Below are positions 25,201-36,464 of a stretch of DNA of 64,000 bases, in pieces (position 1 is the first letter of the stretch; every line of letters begins with the position of its first letter). A model generated the notes under the pieces. The model did no database searches. It saw nothing but the letters and a program-made list of their open reading frames with translations, and was not told where the DNA came from. The DNA is from Heligmosomoides polygyrus polygyrus (Eukaryota; Nematoda; Chromadorea; Rhabditida; Heligmosomidae), in the NCBI GenBank assembly GCA_947396885.1, contig OX377202.1, forward strand, positions 31,859,407-31,923,406. Reading direction: 5' to 3'. The position numbers were made by a program, and so were the translations under genes.

Positions 25201-28200
25201 AAGGCTGTTCCTCGCATACTATTTCATTAGAAGCACCATGCACAACAATTTCATTGGGGTAATACAACAGAATAGGCGCACCGTCACAGATTTCGAAGCG
25301 TTACGCATCGAAAATTGCACTGAATTCTATGGAAAATGAGATAATTGAAGAGCACAAGACTGGAAAATATGGGTCACAGTGCACGGTAGATCAGGCATCA
25401 TCAGCCTTGTCATCCCTGCAATATGTGTTCTAGTGGTGTTTCACTAGAAATGGACATTGAGCTGCTGTTCACTTTAAGGCGATGGAACATACTAGTACCT
25501 CTGTTATAGTCTTTATGCGAATCTCTGTAACCTCTGTTTGTGTCGGTCTCGGCCATCATACAGCCTCGCTCGGCAAGAAATGAGGAATTTGTCGGTAACT
25601 GCATAGAAGTTTCTGTACTTAACATCGAAAGGTAGTCGATAGTAGCTCAAGATTAACGATAATAGTGCATTTTTAGCGTGAATTGATGCAGGAAAACCGT
25701 TACAGCAAAGTTTAGAGGGCAGTTCAGCAAAAGTTGATGTAGCAGTTTTTTCCTCAGCAAATTTTCTCTCAGTGTGGACCTAAGAAAGTGAGGTCTCATA
25801 TGACTACTGTGCCCCAACGTTGCTAAGCCTTTTCGAGGGTTCTGGTTCTGGGTTACCTACCCAGATGTTTCATATACCAGCTGTTGTCTGCCGAAACCTC
25901 AGATCTCAACTGCTGTAAAAGTTCCTTAGTTACTTAAAGGTTGGTAAAAGAATTTAATAAAAGCATGAAAAAGTTTTGAGAGCAAAAATCTTTATGACAT
26001 ATAGAAGTTAGCTTCTACATACTGTGATATTTCACTGCAGATTCTGCATTTTTCCCGTTTCTATTGTCGTTCCGTCGGAAAAGTAAAAAATGTAAAAGCT
26101 ACTGAGTCATCTTCGAGCGTATGGAATATGATACACTATTGCCTGCCATTGTAGAATGCGGTCGTAGATTGCGCCGTCGTAGCACTTCTTTCGCGCAGTT
26201 TTTTTCGTTCTTGCTTGGATGATACCACCATTAATCAAGTTCCTTCAGTATGGGGAAAGTATTTCAATGGGGTTTGGTTGGGGATCCAACGAGAGTCCGT
26301 TTTCGTCCATGAAAGTTAGTGAACTGCCCGCAGCATCTGTGTGTGGTGTTGTTTTCAGCGACCGTATGACCTCTTCGGACTGAACCAGTCCGGGCCGAAG
26401 CGGTCGTCAAACTTTTTGTTGACAGTTGTTTTAGAAAATTGCACCGCTAAGAGGCTGAGAGGCGGCTGGTGCGAGAAACAGGGAGTTCAGGGATTGGAGC
26501 GCTTCTTACCATGCACTGTTGAACTAGAAGTTTCGTTCTTCATGCGATCTAGTACCTCTGGACAGTTTGCTCTCGTCAAAACGCAACAGCAAATCCTTAA
26601 GACGTATTGAAAATGTTTGGGCAAACCAGAACAGCCCAAAAGTTGGGCTATTCTCGAATTTGAAAGTTTGCGCTTAATGAAGTTCAGACACAACGCTGAA
26701 CTCTTTTAGTAGTTACATGTAACTATTTTTGTTTAGGAAGTGAATAGAAAAGGTATAGGTGGTAGCCCGTTTTTTCATAAAGGGTTACATCGGTCATGTG
26801 TTAAGGTTACAAAGAGGATAAAAATTCTGAGAAAGTAAACGCCTGTAAGATAAACACCCCACCATTGTCGCCAAATATTGTTGTCATCACCGGCGGCCTT
26901 CGATAGCGTCTTGTGCTGCCTCCTATGATTTGCCAGGTTTGCGCAACAACGGTTCAGTCATGCGAAGTGCGGCGAGTCTTTCATTCATTATTCAGATTTT
27001 GCGATAAAGATGTGACGGTTCGATAACGCGGTTCGCTGATTCGCCGGTCTTGACGTACCGCACTGTTGTAGGAAACAGCAGCGAAGGGAATAGGATTTTT
27101 ACGTAGAAAAAAGACAATTCTTGGAAGTACTTTTGTTTTGAACAGGGCAGTTCTTGAAGTGGACGGATTACTTTTCACAGCAAAAAGCGCATTTTTCACG
27201 CACTAAACGCGATCTTCATAAAACTTGAGGTGTTTTGGTTGTCGAAGTAACTGTTCCATTAGAAACATAAAAATTCACAGGGTGTTTCCGAGGTTACTGG
27301 AGCCAAACTAGTTGATTTACCAAGTGGTACAGGAAAAACGTTAGGAAGCAACATTGAACAGTAAAACAAGACAAACAAAAATGAACAACAAAAATCGTAC
27401 ATGACCATGACCAAAATCTCCAGAAAGATGTAGCTTCCTCCCAGTCATACGTTTGAAAAAGCCGGAGACCTGCTCGAGAAGTTGTATTGCGAAGCCAAAT
27501 ACGTAGAGGCTGCCCTGCAAGGAAACAACAGACCTTTGCGTAGTTGTGGGGCTTCGAAAAAATATGAGCTTCGTGAACCACTTCTCGTTCTCGAAGGTAA
27601 GAGATAGTAAAAATGAAAAGCATCGACATTAGTGGTTCGTCACGGAATTTCGGAGTTAGTTCAAACTATCTAGGCTTACTAAGAGGTTCGCTGTAGTGTG
27701 CATTTTGGTAAACATGTTCTTTATGATGATACGGGACACCCTAGGATACAGGAAGCTTCTCTAGCTAATGGTACGTTCTAGTGAGCCGTTGTGAGTCTCC
27801 TCAAGGTACGTAATATTTGTAGTTTTTAAAAGGAGAGAGCCAATCTCAACAGTTGTTCGTCTAGCACACTTTGCACGTCTGCACCAGGACTGTATCGTTG
27901 TCCGTGAAAGATTGTACTATATGTGGTTGTCACCATGGATCAACCTTTTATAAAGTTCTGAGGCTTATCTTCATAGTAACAAGCTAAATAACTGAACTCA
28001 ACTACTCTTAGTGATCGTAATGTGGAGGTGAAACAACTACTAGTACTCAAAGGAAGTTGTCGACCTCTCTGTTCTTATAAATCGCTTCTTTTTGGTGTCA
28101 AAGGAGATTGCACTGGCTTATTCTTATCACTTAGCCGTAGCCATCTGAAAGCGAAATTGTGGTTTTCACAAGAAACTACTTCTCGATGAATCGTAGCGTC

Positions 28201-28943
28201 GTCTGCAAACTGCAAACTGACCACATCTCCATTATCAATTAGTAGTTCCCGGTTATCAGAGGTACAGATGGATATGAATGGCAACAGTTACCATTGCCCC
28301 ATGACACTAAGCACATTAATGTTTTGACAATTCAGTGCGACCATGCTGTTAATTTAAAGCAGTTAACAGCCGCAAGTAGCTTTGTATACAGCTTAGATAC
28401 TCAAGATTATATTGACTGGTTGCTGTTTCTTAGTAAGTTTATAAAGATTGCTCTTTCAAATGTTTATTTGAATACGAGACCTTTGAGAAAATAATTCGTA
28501 GTTCTAGTCTTTATCTTGAATTTTTAAGTGTTCACTTTGAAACGCAGTTATTTGCGAAAAGTTCGTTTTATCTCTTCGGTCTCAATCTGTATCGTTTTTA
28601 GATTACCTGAAAGTGCGTAAACGTCGTTCCATCGAACAACGAACGCCGAAGGATGCTGCGACGCCGTTGAAGTCGCTGGAATCGGTCGCTCCCAGTAGTC
28701 CGTTCAGGTTCGTTGCTCGCTGTGAGATCGCTCAAGCGTTGCGGCGTTGCAGCATGTGGGAATTGTCCATCTTCCAGGTTCGTCGCCGATGGCGAAAGCA
28801 GAAGTGCCATTGACGACGAGGGGTCACCGAGAAGCTCGTCCAGCAGTCCACCGAAGAGTCCCAGGAAACGACCGGCTCAGAAGCTGCCGCCATCATCGCC
28901 CAGGCTTCCGAAACTTCGATCGCATGCCGTTGCGAATCATTAG
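19257..28943 (+). CDS. cki: CKI-family cyclin-dependent kinase inhibitor (p27/Kip type)
   Basis: Six exons: 19257-19328, 19408-19536, 19804-19946, 20011-20081, 28602-28707 and 28778-28943, giving 228 residues; all phases agree. The CDI domain spans about residues 13-75. It has the cyclin-binding RCLFG (R14-G18), the CDK-binding KWNYDF (43-48) and VPAVY (68-72), matching the p27 order. Basic stretches RRKTKK (79-84) and RKRR (about 144-147) look like nuclear-localisation signals. QAKLTNYL (134-141) resembles a PCNA-interacting peptide, with basic residues after it as in PIP degrons, though TN replaces the canonical TD. The start is the first ATG before the CDI domain. The predicted role is nuclear cyclin-CDK inhibition. 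Intron 4 is 8520 bp (20082-28601) and contains a foldback transposon. Exon 4's donor (A|GTTCGT) is non-ideal but gives the same intron position and phase as the upstream paralogue. Confidence 0.9.
20275..20425 (+). repeat. Diverged direct repeat, left copy
   Basis: About 150 bp just after exon 4 of the CKI gene, matching 28383-28530 just before exon 5. The shared core is the 33-bp run from CTTTCAAATG to CTTTGAGAAAAT (20340-20379), plus TTGCTGTTTCTTAG upstream. It could be a dispersed repeat or the footprint of a local duplication. Confidence 0.7.
20764..22669. mobile_element. Tc4-like foldback transposon, 1.9 kb, non-autonomous
   Basis: Long inverted arms (about 20764-21217 and 22215-22669) begin CGAGGGAGGTCAGTGAAC and pair over about 450 bp, with a 1-kb spacer. 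TGA flanks both ends (20761-20763 and 22670-22672); removing the element reconstructs CTGAG, a CTNAG site. Known: C. elegans Tc4/Tc5 elements insert at CTNAG and duplicate TNA, and Tc4 is a foldback element. The spacer has no transposase-like frame, so mobility would need a source in trans. A 35-bp unit (ATTGGAATG..GAGAGC) is tandemly doubled at about 22032-22098. It lies in intron 4 of the CKI gene. Confidence 0.85.
22673..28382. other. CKI intron 4, remainder
   Basis: No exon recognised. Holds a GC-rich stretch (about 24200-25060) with a perfect 9-bp-stem hairpin (24358-24386, ATGTGGTGT...ACACCACAT) and dispersed GATTCGGATGAGGGCGATTT-type repeat fragments near 23815 that also occur near 14490. 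Short frames appear to be chance. Confidence 0.4.
28383..28530 (+). repeat. Diverged direct repeat, right copy
   Basis: Partner of 20275-20425; lies about 70 bp upstream of CKI exon 5. The two copies bracket most of the 8.5-kb intron. Confidence 0.7.
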
Positions 28944-30180
28944 CATCGTCTACGAGCTTAAAAATTATCCATCCACATATTGGTGAGTTGAATGGGTTTT
29001 TAGATGCAGTTCTAAGCATTGGAGTGCCTCAGCGCAGCGGACCACCCGTGTTCCAGTTCCAATTTGAAACGCTGGAATTTAAATTTGCTGCTTTTTGTAA
29101 ACAGTTGGTGGCGATTCGAAATGAATGGCGAGCAGCAATCAGCTGTCTGGAGTGAATGGCGGCGCCCCGCTGCGGGTGCAAGCGGTTTCCCATTGTGTGC
29201 GCTTGTCCATGTGCTCATAGATATCCGTCGTTTGAACCAGCCGTTGTTGATGGCCAGTGTGTGTCAGACGTCCGGCGATTAGATCTGATTAGTCCTCATC
29301 TATAATTGAGTGAAGGGGTCGGCAGCGCGCTGCATTGAGAGCTGATGGAAAGCCGATTGGTCGTGACTGTGTGTGGATAAAGGTCGGTGCTATTCAGTGC
29401 ATTTTGGGTGCGGCTACCTGCACTTTGAATCGCGATCCTCGAGATGCCTAAGTTTTCGTCAACCTCTAGGAATAAATGCACGCCACTACCGTCTACGACT
29501 GTTCTAGGTGCACTTCCTTCCGTTATGACAAAAGATGGAAGTTGGTGTTGATCATTCACTTCTAGATGAGCCACACATCCTACTTCATCATGTCATCGTA
29601 TAGACGTTTTGAATGCATCAACTCAGTACAGAGCCTAGAGTATAAGGCAAAGTTGGTGAGGTACTGGTTCTGAGGACATTCCGAATAGATTTTAGATTTG
29701 GTTCGCGCAAAGCGCTACTGAAGCGCTATCACATTGGCACGAAGATGTTCTACCAAACTTGACCAGAAATGATTAAACACAGATTCGTCCGACAATTAGA
29801 AGGCACTGCAAATTATAGTATTGCAAAGTGAGCATTCAAGGGTCTACACGGTATGAAGCAAGATGCGTGACGCATCCTAGAAACCGATTGATTAACGCTG
29901 CCCTCTATCTTCTAGTTGTAGTTATCCATATCACATTTCCTGGAACTTATGAAACTAGGAATGAGGAACGGAAGGGCTGTAGAGCCGGAGTAGAGTTTGT
30001 TACAGAGGTAGCAGCAGAACTTGTTGCATTATAGTCAAGCGATGAAGGCTGAATAGTATATTGCAGCTGTGAGAGTGACCCATTGCAGTTTCCGCGTTTA
30101 CTCTACCAAGAACGATGGCGAGACGAGACTTGTAATAATTGTGGATAGTACTGATTCAACAATATGTCGGTCGTCTCCTC
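28944..30180. other. Downstream of the second CKI gene; nothing definite
   Basis: Presumed 3' UTR then intergenic DNA. No AATAAA is close to the stop. A short SINE 3' fragment in plus orientation (GTGACGCATCCTAGAAACC..TTGATTAACGCTGCC) is at about 29865-29912. Confidence 0.4.
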
Positions 30181-30186
30181 TTGAAA

Positions 30187-30340
30187 TCTCGACGTTCACA
30201 GGCCGTTAAAACGGAACGTCGAAAAGGTGTTGTTTTTAGAGGTGCCGGTCTTTTTGATTTGTATTAAAAACAACGACACCTTTTGAACTGACCGTTGAAA
30301 AGGTGTCGTTGCCTTCAATACAAATCAAAAAGTCTCCGAC
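30187..30340. repeat. Nested hairpins, one of pre-miRNA size
   Basis: 30250-30332 folds as a 16-bp plus 14-bp stem with a symmetric 5x5 internal loop and a 13-nt terminal loop. Arms are CTTTTTGATTTGTATT / AATACAAATCAAAAAG and CAACGACACCTTTT / AAAAGGTGTCGTTG. A second hairpin (TCGACGTT...AACGTCGA) lies just upstream at about 30188-30223, followed by another diverged AAAAGGTGTTG copy. It may be a MITE remnant or a small-RNA hairpin. Confidence 0.5.
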
Positions 30341-30474
30341 TTCCTTAAGGTCGGAAGATTCTGTTGATCGCGCTCGATCAATGTGGCGTAGTGCTGGATT
30401 TACGATATCTTACGAATTTCCCGAGCCCTCAAAGGATTGAGGGTTTTGAGATTTTCACCACTTATGAGCAGCAA

Positions 30475-30756
30475 AATTAAGGGCGCGTGGAGCGCAGTCG
30501 GTGGAGGCGCCGGCTGTCGCCTGCACCCGATATCAGGTTCCTGGTTCGGATTTCCCGCCCAGGCCAACCAAGCCTTTTCCATCCCTCCGGGGTCGGTGAA
30601 TTCGTACCAGACTTGTCTAGGAAGGATAAAGCGCTGACTTGTTCATCGGCTGGCCACCGCAAGTCATTGTATGGCCATTCAACTCGCCTCCCGTAGAAGT
30701 AGAATGCGTGGTCCATTCCAAAGGGGATTGAATAACGCCGTCCTTTATCCTTTATT
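30475..30756 (+). repeat. tRNA-derived SINE copy
   Basis: Head GGAGCGCAGTCGGTGGAGGCGCC, B-box-like CTGGTTCGGATTTCC, full body and tail CCGTCCTTTATCCTTTAT. AGCAGCAA occurs at 30467-30474 and 30757-30764 as a candidate target duplication. Confidence 0.85.
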
Positions 30757-31136
30757 AGCAGCAACTCTTTTTGTTCCTAGAGGTAATCTCTCTCTCTATA
30801 TGGCTTCGTTCGTCCACACTCGTTAGCTGACAATTTACGAGTTTATAGAATTGTTGACGTTTTTTTTTTTTGAAAAATCGCATGTGTTTGCCTTTCGTAA
30901 ATATAAGACAAACCAGTGATGCTGCATACGGGGAGAAGGGTTGATGATAAGGTAATCGGTTCATACAATGTCGAACAATGTTCTACATTGTTTCGTTGGA
31001 CATAGGCGCTACTGGAGCTGTGAACTTTGTGTAGGACTGTGGAGCGTTGCTGTGCGCTGTGAAGTGGGATAGAATTGAAGACAAGCAACAGGATTACATG
31101 CTGAGTTTTCTTCTTTATTATATACGTAAAGCGTAA

Positions 31137-31400
31137 AACTGATAAAGGACGCTGTTAATCAGTCTGTCTTCGGGATGAGCCTACTTCAACGGGAATCGTG
31201 GGAGCAATTTTAATCCATATTTGACCTATAAAATGTTCTGCGCTGGCCAGCCGATGAACTAGTCAGTGTTTGTGCTTCTCAGACAATGTGATACCAATTC
31301 GCCGACCCTGGAGGGATAGAAGACTGGGTTGGCTTGTACGGAAAGATGCGAACTACGAATTGCGAAAATAGACGCCTCCGGCTGCGTCTCACGCGCCCTG
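31137..31400 (-). repeat. tRNA-derived SINE copy, diverged
   Basis: Minus orientation: tail GATAAAGGACGCTG, body CGATGAACTAGTCAGTG, head CGCCTCCGGCTGCG ... ACGCGCC. The region near the promoter boxes has several changes. Confidence 0.7.
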
Positions 31401-31784
31401 AGGTTTTATATAACACATGTACTACATATCTTATATGTCATGCAGGATGAAGTTCGCGTTAAAAATTGAATTCGAAGCCCACTGTAGTGTGGTATCAAAG
31501 CAAGTACAACACGTTCAACGAAGCGAACATCTCCGAACACTTCGTCAATCTGTACATATATAGATCGCGAAATCAACGTAGTCAACAACCTAGAGCAGGA
31601 ACTGAATTGCTACGTGCCCTATTTGACTCAGCTGTTCTGTGTTCTTCCTGCGCTAATGCACGGTTTATAAAGCTGATCATAGAAAGGCTGCGTGAACAAG
31701 AGCTCATCGGAAATATATCGGGAATGCGGTTGGGAATAAAACGGTTCTCTCAAGTGAAAAAATCTCCGAGGTAGGGTTGAGGGT

Positions 31785-31870
31785 CAGAGATGCCTGGCGC
31801 AACGAACTGGATTCGGCGGGATGTCAAAAGGACACCATGCGCCCTTCTATGCTTTGGTGGGAATCCTTAG
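31785..31870 (+). mobile_element. Short LINE fragment
   Basis: AACTGGATTCGGCGGGATGT followed by CAAAAGGACACC parallels GATTGGATTCCGCGGGATGT and CAAGAGAACACC at 38370-38405 (reading W-I-[RP]-R-D-V-K-R-T-P). Only this block is recognisable. Confidence 0.45.
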
Positions 31871-34500
31871 ACTTTACAGTAGTGATGCGAATCCTCTGAG
31901 TTATTCTTGCGCTGCTGGACGATTGGAGATGATGCTGGTGCCTTTTCTAGAAATTCGATCAACAGTGTGATGCCTCCGATGATATCTTAGCTCAAGAAGT
32001 ATCACGATATTCTGGAGCGTATGCATGTTGCTTCCTTATTGTTGTTCCATTTCGGCGTTCTACCCATCGAATTCAGGGATGAGGTCCATCCTGGCGCTAT
32101 CCAAGTAGACTGCTTCAACTTCTGTAGAGGATGGCACTGCTTTTACTGTTCCTCGGTGTAGAACTAATAGACTTTTTGCCTGACATTGGCTTTCGCTTGC
32201 TCATATCGTGTACTGTAACGCATAATGGTAAAGGCTTTGGTGCTCAGTTTTGTCCTGAGACTGGTGGGGTTTCGCAGTCCTGTTAGAAACCCTTTTAACG
32301 CTTTACAAGAATTACATGAAAACTAGTCTACATTTGGTTTAATTCCATCTTTTCTCGTGAACATTTCGAGGAGGAGAAAAGTTTTTTTGCGATCGACCAA
32401 GTGATAGTGTCACCGATGTTCAGCCGTCATTTCCGCTGGGTTCTGAACTATCAGGATCACATCCACGCTGAGGTAGCCGCCGACCGTCAATGGTGTAGAA
32501 CGTCCGGCAGTGGTCTTTGTCCGCACCTGGAGATAAAGTGACTGTTCGCGGTGCGGCCGGCTTTGAGTGTGCGGGTCGCTTTGTGCAGCACATTTGTCGC
32601 AGAAGTGGAGGCGAATCGGATAGTGATCGATGGCGATCCAGTGTTCGCTGCAAGTGGCGAATCGGACATAGAGATGTTGCGTTTGCGCAAACACCGAACC
32701 GTTCGTTTTTCGGACGTCGAAGGACGCAGGGGTGGAGGAAATTTTTGTTGATCGCCCTGCGCAGTTCCTCTGAGCGATGGTTTTTTCCGCATTTCGCCAT
32801 GTGTACTGGCTAACCACGGGCGCAGCTGCGCACATCTGGACTTTTTCTGGGGTGCTGGTGGTTGCGTTTTTCATTCGCCGTTCGTTTTGCTTCGCAGGAT
32901 GATGGGACGCGCATTGAGTTGACATTTGCCTTGCAATAGGGTTCCGTCCAGATGCTACTGTATTCCCCGCAGACCTGAGAGTATTGATGGGTTCACAGGG
33001 AGTAATCAAACTGCAGGCGCAGCGGGCTGGTTTGTAGGCGACCTTGGACATGCAAGCGAACATCGTTCGACTGAGCGACTGATGTTTCTTCTATGACTTT
33101 TTCATCTAGCGGTGACATGAAGGGACTGACGGCAAATTAATCCCCAGTTCCAGCGCGCCGAACAATAGTCGTTCAGATGGGGATGAGAACACGAAGCTAC
33201 TGCACGGATGTCTCACCCAAATCGTGTTCAGCGGGGTCAGAGGGGACAGTAGAGCTTTTGGCTTGCCCTTGTTTACGTTCTCATGTTGCGGTAGTGGATA
33301 GGCAACTACGCATCATTTAAGCTTGCAGACTTTCGTAAGGGCTAAGCAGAAACTAAGGAAGCGCTTGTACTAGATCTAGAGTCATTCCTCTTCTGACACC
33401 AGAGGTTTTAAGGTGTCATCGTTGTATCGGCCGGCTCCGATGACAAAAAAAAAAACAATTTTCGCATCAAATTGGACACATAATAAATGCCTAAGCTTTC
33501 GAAAGCAAGCTGAACATCTTCTAAACCTAAATCAGCGTCTACCTGATTAAACTAGAGACTCCAACAGTGGTTAGAATATTTTTTGTTTTAGGAGAATTTT
33601 GTAAAAAAAAACTTTTAGTTCAGTTACCCCACACTGTTTGATATGATATTAAAATTTTATTTTTCAAGGAGAAATAGTAAATTAAAATTTATTTGAAAAT
33701 GCAGAAAGGCAGAATTGTTTAATACGAGAAGAAGAGGTTCCGCCGTGCCTCTTCCAGGACGTTATGATTTTTGTTTGGTTGTTAAGTAAAATTCTGCTTG
33801 CGTGAAATTACACGCTTGTCAACGGTGCCAGACATATTTTCATTTTGCTGTTTCACATATACTGCATTTACACTATCAATCAAATTAAACTCGCAACGAT
33901 CTAGACAAATGCATGGCGCGATCTATTACTTTAGCACGCTAAAAAACTGCTACCTTTTATATCTTAGAGTGAGCTAAACCATAGCCACTCCTATTTCTTT
34001 TAAAAATTAAAGTTTATTAACTTTCACGCAGTTTGTCAACTTACTGGGGCAGGTGAATTTGAAAAGTTGTCCAGTTTGTTCAGTTTGATTGAAAGTCGTG
34101 AAGGGTCGTCCAATTTGATTTAAAAGTGTCCAGTTTAACGTGGAAATGATGTACATTTTCGCTGTAGAAGAATACTTACTCCCCCTACTTCACCATCAGC
34201 TAGGGTAAAGCTGCCTGATCTGAATGAGATATGAGATATAGCGTCGACCCCGTTTTCTAGGCCTGCACCTAAAACATGACAAATAATGTTCTGCTTCTGA
34301 TTCATGACGGCGTGGCTAGTTATCGGTATTGACTGTGATATGTATACGTAGCGTTTTGTTATGATCGCGATTGCCGTGTGATGGTAGGGAATACTAAAAA
34401 TTCCGTTCTCTCACGGTTAAAACTCGTATTCAGCCGTCCCGTAAGAGACTGGTGTGGTGTCTTCATTTGCGTCCGTGTTCGCAAATTGTTTTTCCTTTTG
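31871..34500. other. Unassigned; includes a low-stop block at 32400-33070
   Basis: From 32410 to 33063 one minus-strand frame is open for 217 codons and several overlapping frames are also open. On the plus strand, 32600-32750 reads codon-like (ending RKHRTVRFSDVEG, resembling a PP1-docking RVxF-type peptide) but lacks convincing splice partners. The rest is AT-rich with no gene seen. Coding status is undecided. Confidence 0.3.
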
Positions 34501-34509
34501 TGTCGTTAG

Positions 34510-34698
34510 GTTGAAGAGCTACATGATTGCGTTCGTGAACCGTACTGCACAACTGAAGCCTAATAAGTTACTTGGGACCAACAGGAGTGAGTGGTGGTCC
34601 TGGTGAGCAAACTTCTTCCTCCATCTGGGTCAAACGAAAATTATGGGCAAGAAGCTCGGGTTCTTTATTTTGTCCTGCAAGTTGAACATGGTCAACTG
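34510..34698 (+). CDS. Weak candidate exons of an unknown gene
   Basis: 34510-34602 is bounded by GTCGTTAG and GTGAGC and reads LKSYMIAFVNRTAQLKPNK onward without stops. A stretch ending at 34698 precedes a strong GTAAGT donor, and a good acceptor (TTTTTTGCAG) follows at 34996. No complete phase-consistent model could be built and no family is recognised. It could be a real small gene or chance. Confidence 0.25.
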
Positions 34699-34996
34699 GT
34701 AAGTTTTTGCTACATCAGTCGAACGGTTTTCCTCGCGGTCGGAAATCTGAAGCCCGTCTGGGATCAGATATAGAAACGGGTACGGAGATGCAAAAGTCAA
34801 AACTAGCAACAGCTGAGTGTGTAGAGCGGGCGCAGATAAGCGTTCTCGTCCCGGACGCGGTGTCGCATTTGAACGAATGTGCGCCAAAATGTCTCTGAAA
34901 GCGTCCATAATTGGAGTTTTTGGGAGGATCCGTGAATCAGAGCACCCGTAGCACCGCGTTCCTGTCACGGGTTGCCATCATTGTCATTTTTTGCAG

Positions 34997-36460
34997 CTTA
35001 TTATTCACGAAATGGCGTAGATTATTGATAAAATAAATCGGGCCGCGTGGCTTATTAGAGTGTTGTCCTATGAGCGATCTGTGGACTGGAAGCGAAAAAG
35101 AGACGTCTGTTTCATATGAGGACGATCGTGGAATCGAACGTTTATGGGGCGAAAAAGAAGGGCGTAGAAGCTTCTTTGAGTAAAAAAAATGTATCGCTGT
35201 GATCTCGGGTCCACAACTTTGGCATTTTCTTGTTTCCATCCGATGAGGCGACCTTATAGACAGTCTTGGGAGTGTCTGCATATCCTGCCGTTCGTGTGAC
35301 CGTAGAAGCCCAATAGAGACTGTTCCATAGCGCGTAGAATTTTTCTTAAATTTACCAAATTTACATGCGGAGAGTTCGTAAAATCTGAACGAAACATGAG
35401 GTACTTCATGTGGTAGACCTGACTCTAGTGATATTTTATACGCGGTCGCAGCGTGAGTACTGCTTTCAGTTCGGTTAACTGTTGAGGGCACCTTAACGCG
35501 GTCAGGGACGTTTTCCTTTGTAGGAAAAAGAACTTTCAGAGCTGGCCGGATGAAAGCCGATGTTAAGAATCAGATGATCCTATGGTGAATATTGTAACGG
35601 GCGAGCCATGCCGGTGTCATTCCGTCACAGGGAGCAGGAATGGGGCTCGACTTCCGACAGACGAAAGTTTTGCTCACAACACAACTGTAGCAATGCGTTC
35701 CGCAAGACTTTGAGAGCCGCTGTAATCTTCCTAGCTGTTCATCCAGTTACCCTTAACGAGCTTCGGGCGCCTACTTGTGCGTTCGATTAGAGCGCACCTA
35801 TGAGTGTAATACAAATGAATAAATAAGTAGTTACGAAATTTTTAGTTTGACTTCGCGATCGTGGGGGTTGGTCTTAGTTGTTACTGATAACATTTTCTTC
35901 TGATCAGTAGAAATTATGTCCGCATTTTTTAAGCATTATTGTTGTGACTGTTGGTATTGTTTCAAAACAGTTTTTATGGATCTTATCTGCTTAAGCCCTT
36001 GGTTGTGACCGACTAAATCCTAAGAGGCTCATAGATTCACCGCAGTCTGGACTTATTAGCTCTCTTTTCATAGAGAAGCACCACGCTGCTGTGTCTGCGA
36101 ATACGTCACGATGACGACGGACGAGTAGATGCGTAGTGCTGTAATAAAGCTTATTTGGTGGCCTCGTATTTGGGATGCACTGAACATTTCTCCGTGTCAC
36201 ATGTTCATACTGTAGAGGATGGAAGTTGAGACCGTAGAGGTCATGGTCGATAAAAATATAAGGGTTAGGCCCTTGGCAGTGGCAATAACGCGAAGGATAT
36301 TCGAGAGAATTCGCAATTTTTTAGGGGCGTCAAATATTGTGTCTATTTCTGAGTGGCGAACTCAAGGACTTTCAAGATTGAGTGAAACACGATTTTTAGC
36401 GCACATTTTTTCTTCCTCATTCCTTTGGCTGGAGCTTATCTGAAGCCAGGCCGAAGTGTA
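34997..36460. other. Unassigned
   Basis: Overlapping frames occur on both strands: minus 34937-35491 (184 codons), a short plus frame from the ATG near 35071 (MSDLWTGSEKETSVSYEDD..), and plus 36219-36443 (MEVETVEVMVDKNIR..). None shows a family or a confirmed exon structure. Confidence 0.25.
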
Positions 36461-36464
36461 GTTC

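Noticed and set aside
34937..35491. 184-codon minus-strand ORF
   Set aside because: No family, unusual composition, overlapping plausible frames on the other strand; not enough to call a gene.
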